The notes beneath the pieces were generated by a model. That model saw only the letters and a program-made list of their open reading frames with translations. It had not been told where the DNA came from and did no database searches. This document shows positions 13,310 through 26,350 of a stretch of DNA of 64,000 nucleotides, piece by piece (position 1 is the stretch's first letter; each line of letters begins with the position of its first letter). The position numbers and the translations under genes were made by a program. Origin of the DNA: Phallusia fumigata (taxonomy: Eukaryota; Chordata; Ascidiacea; Phlebobranchia; Ascidiidae); the NCBI GenBank assembly GCA_008931825.1, contig QXVZ01006765.1, forward strand, positions 827 through 64,826. The letters are read 5' to 3'.

Positions 13310-15026
13310 TGTAGCCGGTAAAATTGACAAAACATAAAAAGTAAGCACCTACAATACAGAACAGTTTATAGGACAGGAACATAAAGGATATGTATACGAA
13401 ACCCAAGCTACTTACCAGTAAGTGACTCCTGGTCAGTATTAAAGAAAAAAGTGCCCGCCTTCGTCGAATCGTCACTCAAAGCAAAATCGCAAACATCGAA
13501 CTTTTTTAGAAGGGGATTTTTTTATGCTGGGGCATCCCAAAACGAAGACGTATACCAGCATAGAAATACTAAACTATGAGTTTCGTGATAAAGAACTTAC
13601 TAAGAGCTCTTTGGTTTTGTTGATAATGCACGGGTTGTGTTCGGTAATTTAATTGTACTTGACAAAAGGATCACATTTTTTATTTTTATTTATTGCGATT
13701 TTTTGAACTTCAATTCAGGTCAACCACCATCGTGTCCAATCGGTTGGATCAATGCCCCCTTAAGCTTCTTGCCTAGAAAAACACGAACGACCGAGCCAGG
13801 ATTAAATCCCACAACATTGCGCACAGAAGACAGTCGCGCTAAACACTCGGCCATCTTAGAATCACTTTCTGTTTTTAGTTGTCTTACTCAAATAAAAACC
13901 GAGACAACAAAACAATACATTGATGTTTGGAGTTTGAGTAAGAATCTTAGAGAAACATAAATGTCACCTTAACAAAAGACTACATTACGCTATGCAAAGC
14001 AATTACGACTTAGCTACAGTTGTTCTGGCGAGTTAATCGCTCGCGCGATTGGTATACACATCATCTCAGACAAAAGAACAACTAATCTGAACACAGAACC
14101 TAAAGTACGATTGCACCACATGGATATGTCAATTCCGCGTATGGCTATATCGTAATCAAGCAATGAGCATAATGGTCCCTTCTGCATGTCTAAATAGTTT
14201 TGGGGATATTTTTAAAAGAATCGAAATGAACACCACATCTAAAAGTGTCGTGTTGAGATGGAAACTGTTTATCCAGGGATTGCTAAAGTCGTCACAATTA
14301 CCGCGGTAGGCCTATATTTAAAATTCTTGCTTTAGAAAAAATGACTGGGTTCGCCTCTTGCGTAATAAAATCCAAGGCTTCAGGCTTTTATACACGCGTC
14401 GGAAGAAACAAACTGGCGCTCTGTAGCAGATGGCTGTCTCCTCGACTAAGGACGTTAGACAGCGTCGGATAAATTCTAGCGTGGGCTTCGGGATTTTCTA
14501 TATCGTAATCGTGTGAGATGTCTGCACGTTGATGGTGTATCTGCAGCGCGTTCAACCTTGAACCACCAATTGTGCGCCACATAACGTTCTAACGTTGCGC
14601 AATTATTTCCGGCCTGGTGATTGATTTAGTGCAATTGTGCCGCTTTTTTTTTCACCAAGCGAAATAAACTCAACTCAATTCATGTGGAGGCGGTGAACAA
14701 AGGCTGTGTCTGTTCTGCTTGATAAATTTCTCTTCGAGTGCGAATACTGAGAAAAGTTGACGATGGGAATATTATTTATTGGCGAATGTTTAATATCGTC
14801 GAAATCGCTAATATATCTATGAAGCGTGGCACGATGCTTTCCGCGTACAAAAGCTCAAAACATCACACAGCAAGACACTTTGGAACAGCATAAATAAGTG
14901 GATCAAAAAAAACGCCATGTATTCGAAACGCAACTTTTACGAAGCGAACTTTTTTATTTCAAAACTTGAAACAAGTCATTTGCATAAGGTAACGTAAATG
15001 TGCGATTTGATCAGCGACATCGGCAA
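13310..15026. other. Intergenic between BAAT-like copy 3 and decarboxylase A
   Basis: 1.7 kb with no gene I can support. It should hold the promoter of BAAT-like copy 3 and the 3' end of decarboxylase A. Its right part contains the SINE-like repeat listed separately at 14520-14690. Confidence 0.55.
14520..14690 (+). repeat. SINE-like interspersed repeat with aaataaactcaactcaatt tail
   Basis: This stretch matches the reverse complement of 43490-43645. Shared blocks are ctgcagcgcgtt(c/t)aacct, accaattgtg, atttccggcctggtga(t/c)tgatttagtg and a T-run followed by tcac(c/a)aagc. Here it ends in an aaataaactcaactcaatt tail, similar to the tail of the insertion in the peroxidase gene near 57358. Ascidian genomes carry composite SINEs with such tails. 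Ends are approximate. Confidence 0.5.
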
Positions 15027-18000
15027 TTAAACAGTTGAAACATTGCTAGCCAACAATTTTTCAGTGATTTCTCGTATTACTGCCCAGCACTCATCCAGTT
15101 TTGCAATGCTGCAGTTTGGTGACCCGGTCGAGATTCGAATGAAATACTTATCTTTGACACAGGAAGGAGTGACGAAGAATCTTCGGTCGGCGTTTATCGC
15201 TTCATACAGTTTTCTGTTTAGATCGTTTAATTCCTTAAATCAATGAACTTAATTAAAGACCAAAAATATTGAAAATTAAAACGAAAAAAAATAAACCCAA
15301 AAATCCAAAATCAATTTCAAACATATTGCAATTAAAAACTCATTTTGCTTTCGGAGCCTTAGTTTTTGGCGCATCCGTACTATTTCACGTTTCAGACCAC
15401 ATTTGGGCCATCGCACTATAAATTGCAAGTTGAGCGTGAGTATGTTTAACTACATTGTAAAAATAGTTTTGAAGTTGCCTAAATTACAGATCTCTAGTGC
15501 CCAACATTGATTTGAACATATTTTTAGCACAAAAGTTTGCTTATTTGTATAATCTATGCATATTCTCACGTAGGGTTTTATCAAAGTAAAGGCTGAAAAC
15601 TCTCACCTCAGTGTTAAACGTATCTAGTTTCAGACGAAGACAGACAAGCCCAAGCGTGACAGGAAATAGAATTTCATATCGTTTGTCTTGTTCTACCAAA
15701 CTCTTAAAGTGTTTCGCTTCGGCAACTCCTCTTCTCACGTGACTTCGAAGCCCTTGCAAACCAACCATGCGTAACACGAACCAAAGCTTAACGGCACGGA
15801 ATCGCCGGCCAGTCGGAATCTGCCAATGCTGAAACAAAGCATTTATACCACGTGGTGGCAGAAGTTTGGGGTAAGGGGTGGTTTGATTTAGTCACATCAA
15901 AACAAAAACTTTGTGCGTATATAACAAAGTGGCGTCACCATGTAATCGATTGTTCTTCCATTCTCGTTATGACGCAGATATAAGGGATCCACATTTATTG
16001 CGTTAACGGCATCATTGTTGTTCTTAAACCTGAAAAGCAAAAGAGGCCCCTAATTCCGTCCATTTGTAAGCATGGCGCATTAAGACTTTGTCCGCCCACC
16101 AAGGATGAAAATGAAAAACAACAACATTTGTCTTGGGGGTCATAAATATTAATTACCGGGACCACAAATGCTTGGCGGCCAGTTGTTCAAGTTAAAAAAC
16201 GCTTACCACAACGCCGAACAGTCGAAGTTTACCATCATCCACTTGTGCGGGTTGAAACTGAACGAACTCGCAAACTGAAAAAAGCATATCATATCAACAC
16301 ACGCTTACATAGCCTTTTTCAAATTAAAGCACTTCTAATCCTTTAGCGATATATCGCAGTTCTGGACAGAGAAGAGCGCTTCCAGCATAAGCCGCATCAA
16401 TGTGAAGCCAAATCCCTTCCTTTTGACCTGATATATGCATAAACAATGTTAGTTGAAATACTCATGCTGCTAGAAAAGAAACGTACAAATAGGTCCAATT
16501 TCCATTAAATTGTCGTATGTGCAGCAGGCCGTTGTTCCAATTGTCGCACAAACCTGAAGGTAACATAAAATTTATTCGCACAGTATTAAATAAACAGAAC
16601 TATGACAGAAGATTTTTCAGGATAAACAGATCTTACGAATATCGGTAATCTTCCGTTCCTCTTGTCCTTCTCAATCGCATTTTGAAGTGTTTCTCCTCTC
16701 AGCGACCCTTTCTCGTCTGATTCCAAAAGTCTCAAATCGACCAACGCCATTTTGCCTTGGAAAAATATTTGAGTATGTGTTTTTTTGTGAGTTTGTTTTG
16801 CACATTACATCTGAGGTCAATTCCAAGTCTTTCTGAAACAACTGGATAGTCAAAGAAATTAAATTATGGTGTGAAACACTTTCCGAACTTGCTGGCCATA
16901 TGACGAAATACATACGAAACAAAAGCAACACTCGGATCAATTGATAACAGATAGTTAGGTTTAAATCACAGTTGTCCTAAACAAATGTTTTGTCAAATGA
17001 TTCAAGTAAAAATTGTAGAAATTATCACCTGATGCGGCACCGGAGTCCATATGACTCAAGACGTCACAAAACTTTATGTACAAACCTGCTTTCTCTACGG
17101 ACGAATGACTGACGTTTGACCCGTAAGCAACCAAACGTTTGTTAGTGTCGTGGTGTGATTGGTTGGGCTCAATATATAGTTGTGTGCGAATTGCCTTACT
17201 CCTCGCACACATCAGGGTCAACAAGGTTGATTCACTTGCTGTTCCTGAAACGAAACAAAAAACGTGAACGATTTTGTTTACAGGCGGGTAAATTCCAGTT
17301 TTGGGGCTGTGACCCGTCAATCGCATGGTCTGTTTTAACGTCAGATTCAGAAATAAAAGCCGCATGTTTATACCTTGAATCACTCCGCCTCCAGGTCCCG
17401 TCCCGTTGTGGAGAAAGAACTCTGGAAGATTTAGAGCTTTGGCTAACCAATCCATCATAACCGTTTCCAACTCAGTGCAGGCTGGCGATGAAGCCTGTTT
17501 CAAAGTAGATGACTTAGTAAGTAAAACGGGTATCATGAGGCGTGACACATCGTTGCAAGTCCAAAACACCAACATTTTTTAAGGGGTTCGAACCCCGGGA
17601 CGATCCCGAGGATTGAGCCCCTCAATCAATTCGACCAAAGCGCAAGAACTAATGGTGTCTGTGACTGACTCGAACAGCACAGAACAATGTTTACCTACCC
17701 ATGTAAACCCAATAGAAGTGACTGCACTTGTCAGCATCTCGCCAAGTACCGCCGGGTAGCTAGAAGCAGCAGGAAAGAAAGCGAGAAATCCTGAGGAGTT
17801 CCAATGGGTCATCCCTTTCATTATTACTTTTTCGAGGTCCGAGAAGACTTCCGGCCAGTTTTCCGCATCTTCCGGGGCTTGGTCAGGCACAAGAGACCGC
17901 ATGAAACCTAAGCAGATGATTGTTGCCTTAAGTGGAGAGAACATCTTGGTGTATCGTTAATTAGATACGTAATCCGTTTGTAACGTGTCAAAAAGCGCGA

Positions 18001-18364
18001 TTGCATAAACAACAAACCAAACGCAACCGGCGGTATATGACATAACACTCACGTATTCTTAACCAAAACATATTTTAAAAGACCTTCAAACCTTGTCCGC
18101 AAGCACTGTTCAACAGAAATATTCACTTCGCCGATTTTTAGAGTTTAACAACAAACACCTCACTTATTCTCGTTACAGAATGTACTAGATAGCTTCACCT
18201 GGTTTGACATCGGGAAAGGTTTGTCGTTCTGCAACTGTTGTGTTGTAGTCGATGATACGATCCACCAATGTGTGTGCTGCGCTCCGAAAGTCGTCGTGTT
18301 CTATGCCGTGGCGAGGAAAAGAACTGGTATGTGGAATGTTGGCTATTCCGTTCGAATGACTCAT
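15027..18364 (-). CDS. PLP-dependent aromatic amino acid / histidine decarboxylase, copy A
   Basis: Eleven exons on the minus strand: 18364-18199, 17907-17699, 17494-17374, 17244-17086, 16755-16637, 16553-16487, 16427-16333, 16274-16207, 16029-15939, 15828-15607, 15233-15027. The sum is 1524 nt, 507 aa. This is a group II decarboxylase that makes a biogenic amine in the cytosol. Family motifs are plain: [23 protein letters not shown], a substrate/PLP-stacking His in SHSS (about 212), HIDAAYAG, the PLP Lys in FNPHKW (about 323) and the loop Tyr of DYMHWQIP (about 364). Gly at about 372 (PTGRRF) is the AADC-type residue where HDC has Ser. Other segments ([20 protein letters not shown]) read more like HDC. 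The substrate is therefore unclear. Intron 2 contains a SINE absent from copies B and C. Confidence 0.92.
17577..17665 (-). repeat. tRNA-derived SINE fragment in intron 2 of decarboxylase A
   Basis: On the minus strand there is a pol III-like head: a tggtcgaattgattgag A-box-like element (17621-17636 on the plus strand) followed by a ggggttcgaacccc B box (17582-17595). The matching introns of copies B and C are only 87 nt against 204 nt here, so it is an insertion in A. It does not fold into a full tRNA with paired acceptor arms. Ends are approximate. Confidence 0.5.
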
Positions 18365-18493
18365 TTTTCCAGTTAACGTTAACTAAAAACTTTAAGATCT
18401 CTCTGAAGTGCTATTATAAAGTTAAAAAGAAAAATAAATCCACAGATACGTGATAAAAATCCTAAAAAGTAGGTTGCGAAAAAAGCAGCGTAA

Positions 18494-18563
18494 AAATATG
18501 GCCGATTTCCAATAAGCTGTCAAATGTGCAGTAGACTATGCTGTTGTTCCAATTGTAGCACAA
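18494..18563 (-). pseudogene. Decayed decarboxylase exon (relic 1)
   Basis: The stretch aligns with the short exon of gene A at 16487-16553, which encodes [15 protein letters not shown]. Recognisable pieces are gatttccaataagctgtc, atgtgcagta and gttgttccaattgt(a/c)gcacaaacc. No other exon is left around it. A corresponding relic is found at the same place in unit 2 (28344-28411), so the decay predates the 10-kb duplication. Confidence 0.6.
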
Positions 18564-18565
18564 AC

Positions 18566-20629
18566 CCAAATGTAACATAACATTTATTTGCACTGTAGCC
18601 TATCATAAATATAAAAACATTTCGTCAGAAAGTTTTTGCAGGATAAACAAATTTAAAAAAACAACAGTGGTTTGAAATAGAAAGTTTGGAATGGGTCATT
18701 TTTACGTTCATATTGTGCACACAAACTTTATCGTTATATAACATCGTAAGAGGGCATGGAGCAGTTACATTCGACACAGTAGAAAAGCGTCCCCAGCTTT
18801 TGTCGCTCCAAATTGGTTTTTACCTCAGCTTTTATAATGGTGGTTCCCGATCTTTTTTCCAATCAAATACCACATGTGGATACTTTTCTGATATCGCGCA
18901 CAACATCGTCCTAAAATGGCCTGGTTTATATCAATCAAGTGAGACAAAATTAGCAACAAAAGCACCCGGACACGAAAAGTAAGCGAAAATGCGGGAATTT
19001 TTAACAGAAACCCATGAGTTAAACCAGAAGCTGTTAGACCATTTTTTGTGAAGAAAAACAGAAGGGCCTCGTCGCGTACTACTTGGCAGACTTTCGTGTA
19101 CCTCTTAGTTCACGCAATACAGTGCCAGCCAAACTTCGGACCCAAAACACTTCATAGGTCTCCAAAACTTGTCAAAAACGTTCACTTGTAAGAAAACGAT
19201 CAAAACTTCACATATGTTTTATAAGACGTGTATCAAAACATTACTGCATACTTCGACACCATAAATCGAAGTAGCGGTAACCACTAACAGAAAGTGCGCA
19301 CACATTGAAAATAGATGCGTTTTCTAGATTATTAAAAACAAATGAGCCGTTTTAATTCGAGAACCCATCAATTACGTCATTGCAGTCACGGACACGCATT
19401 TTAGTGGACAACACGGCCACTGAAGTTCGATTAAACGCTTTAGAAAGCTCAAGGACATGTGAAGGAAAATAACACGGAGGGCAATAAAAATGTTTGAGTA
19501 AACTTCCAGAACACACTTGTTGCAAACTTAACTGAGAAATCAAGCGCTGTTTTAAAAATCACTTGGTTCTTAACGACTAACACTCATTTTACTTCGATTT
19601 CCATTTTCCATTGGTCGGTGTTTCTCTAAAAGTTGCATAAGAAGAATATTTTTTTTAGAAAACAGTTGATAGACTGCTTCGTGTGAAACGACAGCCGCAA
19701 CCTCAAAAATCTTTTTAAAGTGGTCTTGAATTGTTTGGATGGCTTAATCTAAAAGTTCTGGAAAAAGTTCAAATTTGTCATTTTCTACATAGGAAAACAT
19801 GTTTTTGTAAATCTTAATTTCTGCAACTTATCGCGGAGTTTACAATTGCAGTGTATACCCTTCTCGGATATAACGTTTTGTCAAGGAATGCGACAAACCG
19901 ACGACTGTACATATATTACGTAGACATCGGTTTTTGTTGCTTGAAAAGCAGTGACTTATTACCTATAGGTCGCTTGATGATTTGATTGCTGCAGGTATAG
20001 TGCACGAAAATTGGGTAAAATTTACGCATACTCCTTTTAAATATAATTGGTGACTTCGGCGTTCCTTGCAAACTAACGATTGGCTACTTCTGATAAAACA
20101 CGCTTAAAGAGCCTAAACATACAAGCTTCTTTCACCAACATTCCCTACCTGCTGCCACCATATATTCTTATATGTTTTGTTTATACAAACGAAATAGTGG
20201 ACTTTTTTCAAAAAAAGATATCACGGACACAACACAAACACATTGATCATGCACAATAAAAGCAATGTTACTGCAATTGGTTTATCGTGGTCTCTAGCGA
20301 TAGCTAACGAAACGTTGGTTAACAAAACAACGCCTGTTGCCTTCCAGTTGTTAGGGTACGTGACTCTATGCGTCCACATAACGGGCTTGCTCGCTTATAT
20401 TTCCAGAACTGCTTTAAGCGTGCCTATCCTCTAGCGTGAAAAATTGTTAAAGGTGACACAGCCGAGTGGTGACGCTAATGAGCACATAAGTGAAGCGGAG
20501 AAAGAGCGAAAGAAAAGCGGTTTCTTGAAAACGGGAACGGAGTTAGCAAACACACAGGAGCGAAGGCAATACTAACAATTTGAACCGAACTGTCACTCCA
20601 CGTTTGAATGTCAGTTAACATCAACATTA
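18566..20629. other. Non-coding spacer between decarboxylases A and B
   Basis: About 2 kb without a supportable gene. Almost all of it is duplicated between the relic and gene C (28412-30569), with small indels. No transposon protein or RNA gene is recognisable. It should contain the promoter of A and the 3' flank of B. Confidence 0.55.
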
Positions 20630-23600
20630 TTAGTTAACTGTGCAGGTATCGCCAGCCAACAATTCTTCAGCTATTTCTCGTATAACTGCCCAGCACTCAT
20701 CCAGTTTGTCAATGCTGCAGTTTGGTGCCCCGGTTGAGATACGAATGAAATACTTTCCTCCGACACTGGATGGAGTGATAAAGAATCTTCTGTCGGCGTT
20801 TATCGCTTCATACAGTTTCCTGTTTAGATCGTTCAGATTCTAGAACAAAAGCAAATAGTCCAAGCATATTTGTCTTCTCCATGTTTTGTCTCTCTTAGGC
20901 AATGCTCTATCGCGTGGCTATACTGATATATTCGGTATGTACCTTCAATCAAATAGCTTTAAACAACAAAATAATTTCAAACTTTTTCCGACCGTTTAAC
21001 TCTATTTTTGTTCGCTACACAATCTCTCATTATTTAGTTTATTTAGGAAATACCTTTGACTATTTATTCAACTTGTTGCCCAAATTTTAAGGTATGAACA
21101 GAAAAAGTTATTTAAGCTACTCTTCAAGTCCGTGTCTTGTCCTTAGAAGACTTTGTCTCATGCATATGAGGAGATATGCCTAAAGTTTTCGCCAAACATA
21201 AGTTCACATACGACAAATGCACAGCGGTTGGCAAACATTCTAACCTCATTGTCGCAAGAGTCTAGCTTCAAACGAAGACAGACAAGCCCAAGCGTGACAG
21301 GAAACATGATTTCGTATCGTTTGTCTTGTTCTACCAAACCCTGAAAATATTTAGCTTCGGCAACTCCTCTTCTCACATGACTTCGAAGTCCTTGCAAACC
21401 AACCATGCGAAACACAAACCAAAGCTTAATGGAGCGGAATCGTCGTCCTAGTGGAATCTGCCAATGCTGAAAAAAAAATCTTTCAAATTTTTTGTACCAG
21501 TGGATGGTAAAACTTCGGCTTTAGAAAGTGTAGTTTGGGATATCAAACAAAAATTCTCGTTGTATTACCATGTAATCAATTGCACTGTCCTCTTCGTTGT
21601 GTCGCAGGTACAAGGGATTCACATTCATTGCGTTCACGGCATAAGTGCTGTCCTTAAACCTAGAAAGCAAAAACAGCTCTGTAACATCGAGAAACCACTC
21701 AACCGTGTTAAACGTCACATCGCATGATGTCGAATTACACCACAGCTTTCCATGATGACGTAACAATGCTATAGGTTTCTTTTTCTTGCCATGCTTTGGT
21801 AAATTTTGGTGTTGAGTTTTTGTGCCACGTGCAGTGTGCTTCAGATAGTTATTTTAGATTATGTGACAAAAACAGTAAAAACTAAATGATTTTGTACTTT
21901 ACTAGATAATAAGGGTTAAATGTGTCCCAAACTGATTAGTCAACCGTTGGTGATGCGAGACGGTAAGCCACACTTGATTAAAGATTAAGTTGTATGATTT
22001 GTTTTTACCGTGTGCTATGTTGCTATGTGAGTCTAGAAACCGTTTGTAGACGTTGTGCAGTACTTAAAGACTTTACTGCCGTGCCCTAAAACTCTGGTAA
22101 GCGTTATAAATTGCTTGCATGTGTCGGTCTTTCTCAAAGCTGACAACTACATGTATTCTTCACAGAAAACCGTGATCGTGTACTGTTCGTGTTGAGCATT
22201 TCGTTTTTGAAAACAAATCGTTTCCGGTAGCAACACGGGTTTTCAGAAATTGGGACTAAGTTTATTTAGTGTAACGTCAGCGCTGTGCCAGACGCGCAAA
22301 AGATTCTGATGTTACAAGCTCTGATTTCGTTCTCTTCGGCCGACTTTTTTCATTTGTCTAGGCTAGTGGGATTTCAAATATCCAAGTTGAAAAATGCTTA
22401 CCACAACGCTGAACAGTCGAAGTTTACCATCATCCACTTGTGAGGGTTAAAATTGAACGAACTCGCAAACTGAAAAATTCAAGTCATATCAGCACATGCT
22501 ATTATGATTTGTTTTTTAATTCAGAAAACCACGCACTTCTATTCCTTTAGCGATATATCGCAGTTCTGGACAGAGAAGAGCGCTCCCAGCATAAGCTGCA
22601 TCAATATGAAGCCAGACCCCTTCCTTTTGACCTGATTTACCCATAAACAATGTTAGTTGAAATACTTATACTGCTATAAAAAGAAACGTACAAATTGGTC
22701 CAATTTCCATTAAGTTGTCGTATGTGCAGCAAGACGTTGTTCCAATTGTCGCACAAACCTGTCAACAAAAACATGTAAAAAGTATAAACATCAAAGGCAT
22801 TTTCACAAAAAGGTTTTGCAGGATAAATAGATCCTACGAATATCGGTATCCTTCCATTTCTTTTGTCCTCCTCAATCGCATCTTGAAGCGTTTCTCCTCT
22901 CAACGATCCTTTCTCGTCTGATTCTAGAAGTCTCATATCGACCATCGCTATTTTGCCTGGGGAAGTGTTCATAAGTCGGTGAGTTTCAAGTGTTCATAAG
23001 TCGGTGAGTTTGCTTTCCACATTAGGCCTTAAGTCGATTCCAAGATTTCGTAATAGGAAAACCGAATCGTGTTATAATAAGTTGAGCTAGTTGCTCTGAT
23101 ATTACTCAAATATTTCTTTTATTATGTTACATTTTATACCCAGACACTGTTTGCTTTTTGTGCCATTTGGCGAAATCGATTTTAATTGTTCGCAATAATA
23201 ATTACACAGATTGATTTAGGTGTGCTGTAAGCTTTAGTGCTATTATTGTTTATCCGAAACTGGAATCGTAATAGGCACCCGTGGTTGAGGATGATTTCTG
23301 CACTGATGTGCCTTCGAATAAGTTCGGATATACAAGTTAAAAGATGTAGTTTATATGTTATACATTATGTACATGGTTCGATTTATAACAGGTAGTTATA
23401 GGTTTTAATTGCGATTGACGAAGTAAAATTTCACTTTTGTTGAAACTTGGGTCAATAAAAGCGTTTTCCTAGAAGTGACTCGGCCATTACTTGATGTGGG
23501 ACTTGTGGTAACCCTGGCTCTGTAGGCGTCAAAAGCCTCGAATTTGGTACAAACCTGCTCTCTCCGCGGACGAGTGGCTGATGTTGGAGGCATAAGCAAC

Positions 23601-24827
23601 CAAACGTTTGTTGATGTCGTGTTGTGATTGGTTTGAATCGATAGATAATTGTGCTCGAATTGCCTTGCTCCTTGCACTCAGCAGACACATTAGGGTTGCT
23701 TCACTTGCTGTGCCTAATTAAATTAACATGAAAAACATTAACAGTTTTGAATGTCGTTCATACAGTGTCGGTAAGTAGCGACGTTCGCATTCCCGAAATG
23801 AAGTTTACGGTAAATCAAATCACTTTAATGCAATCGTCTGCGGTCGGTATTTAAACCATTTGTGTGCGAACCGACGACCAAGTTTGTTGTGTGAAACGCT
23901 TCACTCAATACGGCAAAAATTTTCCTACTGTTAAAATTTTCCCAGCAAATAGGTAATGTTTTTTATCTAAAATGCTGCGAACAGTTTGCAATTTTAACTG
24001 TATTTAGGAAACATGCCATTTACCTTGAATCACTCCGCCTCCAGGTCCCGTCCCGTTGTGGAGAAAGAACTCTGGAAGATTTAGAGCTTTGGCTAACCAA
24101 TCCATCATAACCGTTTCCAACTCAGTGCAAGCTGGAGACGAAGCCTGTTTCAAAGTTGAAGTTTCAGTGTTTGCTGATGCCAATTGGACGTTGCTAGTGA
24201 TGTTAAACCACACATAGTGGTTTATACATACCCATGTAAAGCCAATGGATGTGACTGAATTTATCAGCATGTCACCCAGCAACGACGGGTAACTTGCACC
24301 AGTAGGAAAGAAAGCGAGAAATCCTGAGGAATTCCAATGGGTCGTCCCTTTCATTATCACCTTTTCGAGGTCCGAGAAGACATCCGGCCAGTTTTCCGCA
24401 TCTTCCGGGGCTTGGTCAGGCACAAGAGACCTCATGAAACCTTAAAAAATAAAATTATGAAATTTTAAGTGAAGGAAATGTTTCTACCCGTCATATTTGA
24501 CAATCAGGTACTGCAAATTGTACATGAATATGTTTAAGTGCCAGAGTACAACGTCGTTACACAGGATGACGTTTTGTTTACTTCTACTTCGGTATTGCGT
24601 TTCATTACATGCAGCTCAAGCGATAAGTTCGGCCACCCCCTGATATGTGAGATTACTTCACCTGGTTTGACATCGGGAAAGGTTTGTCGTTCTGCAACTG
24701 TGGTGTTGTAGTCGATGATGCGATCCACCAATGCGTGTGCTGCGCTCCGAAAATGGTCGTGTTCTATGCCGAGACGAGGGTGAGAACTGGTATGTGGAAT
24801 GTTGTCTATTCCGTTTGAAAGACTCAT
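20630..24827 (-). CDS. PLP-dependent aromatic amino acid / histidine decarboxylase, copy B
   Basis: Eleven exons on the minus strand: 24827-24662, 24440-24232, 24144-24024, 23713-23555, 22956-22838, 22758-22692, 22631-22537, 22469-22402, 21659-21569, 21466-21245, 20839-20630. The total of 1527 nt gives 508 aa. All internal exon lengths equal those of copies A and C (209, 121, 159, 119, 67, 95, 68, 91, 222), so the family arose by whole-gene tandem duplication. The PLP Lys (FNPHKW, about 323), stacking His (SHSS), loop Tyr (DYMHW) and AADC-type Gly (PLGRRF) are all present, and I see no disabling change. It differs from C at only a few positions, for example NGIDNIPH preceded by MSLS against MSLT. 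Likely role: production of a biogenic amine, substrate undetermined. Confidence 0.92.
23253..23350. repeat. Interspersed repeat copy inside decarboxylase B intron
   Basis: The block ccgaaactggaatcg, gcacccg, ctgcactgatg, ccttcgaat recurs at 33413-33500 in gene C (by segmental duplication). It recurs independently at 57225-57425 in the peroxidase gene, where it is split by a later insertion. Family unknown; ends approximate. Confidence 0.4.
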
Positions 24828-25780
24828 TTTTTGGTCGTGAATCTAAGTTATTGACTGGGAAACAAACTTCGGTAGTTTAGAATGGTAAAACTGACCTTAG
24901 CTGGGTAAAACTAATTACACTGTTTACACCGACAATGTGAACCTGGGTACTGTGGACCATCGCGTTTGCATTGTACGAGTATTGGGGATCACTTCTTAAC
25001 GCAATATATCATACTATGACCAATAAAGACTGCCATAGTTCCAAAATCTTTTCTGCAAATTGGTAAATTCTACGTATATTTCCTTTCGCAAAAGATGCCT
25101 GTTCGACAAGCTTCTTACATATCTCGGTATCATGTGATTATAGCTTTTTACTCTCTAAAATAGTCAATCAATATTGATCGGCGGAATCATGCCCGACGCA
25201 GCTGCTAGGCGACGTGTCATTTTATATCTGCGTAAGCTTGTGTCAACACAACATGTTTAGTATAAGGCAAAATAGGTGGGGTAGTAGCGGAAAAGACCAA
25301 CCTAACCTCTCAACAAAGACGGACTTGACAAAGCCATTTACGTACATTTTTAAACGGAGATTCATTGTGCGAAAACAAAGAACGTTATACCGCCATATGT
25401 TTTGCTATTTGCCCGTGCAATCTAACTTTGTGCATCCGTTTCCTATACTTCAGAGGGGAAGCAGAGGGAACAGAGAGATTTCGCGTGTTCAAACCATTAA
25501 ACACTTGGACTAGAAAAGTTGTTGGTTTATATACGTTCATTAACGATAGGAAACATGCATTATACATCCTGTTGCACCGAAAGCATTTGAATGGTCTTAT
25601 TTTGGCGTGCTTCGTACATCCTACAAACTTCCATTACATGTTAAACAAATTAAACGTTAGCCTGAACAGCCAAAGCTCATTTTTTGGCAAATTGAAACTG
25701 TATTTTGTGTAGTTGTTGGGGTTGGAAAGACCTTTCGTTACTGGTTAATGCGTAGTTTTGTCCAGCTATCTACCTTATGT
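24828..25780. other. 5' flank of decarboxylase B
   Basis: About 950 bp upstream of the B start codon, closely matching 34996-36030 upstream of C. It presumably includes the promoter. C carries about 100 bp extra at 35125-35230 that B lacks. No independent gene is supported. Confidence 0.5.
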
Positions 25781-26350
25781 GGTAATATGCGCGATGCCTT
25801 TGTAGCCATAAACCTTGCATTTGAAGGACACACGGTCAAAACCTGGCCTTGGTACAGTGCGCAGCAAGAATCTTCAACATGTACGTACGGGGGTACGCAC
25901 TTCGAAACGAGCTACGCATAAAGCAGGACGTTACCGTACCGTTTTCTATCATTGGCAATTAATGGAAGTGAGTACGGTATATGCTACGCAGCAAAATTAT
26001 CAAAAAGTACGGTATGCCCTTCGCAACGAGGTTTGTGGTACGCACAACTTAATACGCACCGTACAGTTTTCTATCATGGAGTAAAAGGTCGCATCCAAAC
26101 CCATTACTATGTATAGCGGTGCGGTTACGCCCTACCTAACAGATACGCGGTATACGCACAGCACAGAACTGACGGTCCCTACTGCCATCCTCTACCAAAA
26201 CGCAATTTCATATGAAAACTTCCTCGTTTGCTCATCTGAGAGCTGACTTCCGGCAGGAGCAAGCGACCTGTGGTTTTCAATGTAAAGCGCTTTTTGGTCA
26301 TATAACAATCACCATGTGAATAATTTTTTTGTGACGTTTAGGCATTAGGC
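25781..26350. repeat. Minisatellite-bearing block, older internal copy in unit 1
   Basis: Blocks of the form gtacg...cccttcgcaacgagg...ccgtttcctatcat recur here about every 110-120 bp (around 25895, 26010 and 26130). They are followed by ccatcctct(a)...tttgctcatctgagag...cttccggca. The same order of elements reappears at 27000-27760, so an internal duplication of about 1.2 kb is present. Confidence 0.6.

Noticed and set aside
15043-15246. Plus-strand open frame over the last exon of decarboxylase A (and its counterpart at 20640-20843)
   Set aside because: It is antisense to a well-supported exon and has no family match; conservation follows the minus-strand frame.
17581-17645. tRNA gene in decarboxylase A intron 2
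   Set aside because: The B box is good, but the arms do not fold properly and the segment is an intron insertion; called a SINE fragment.
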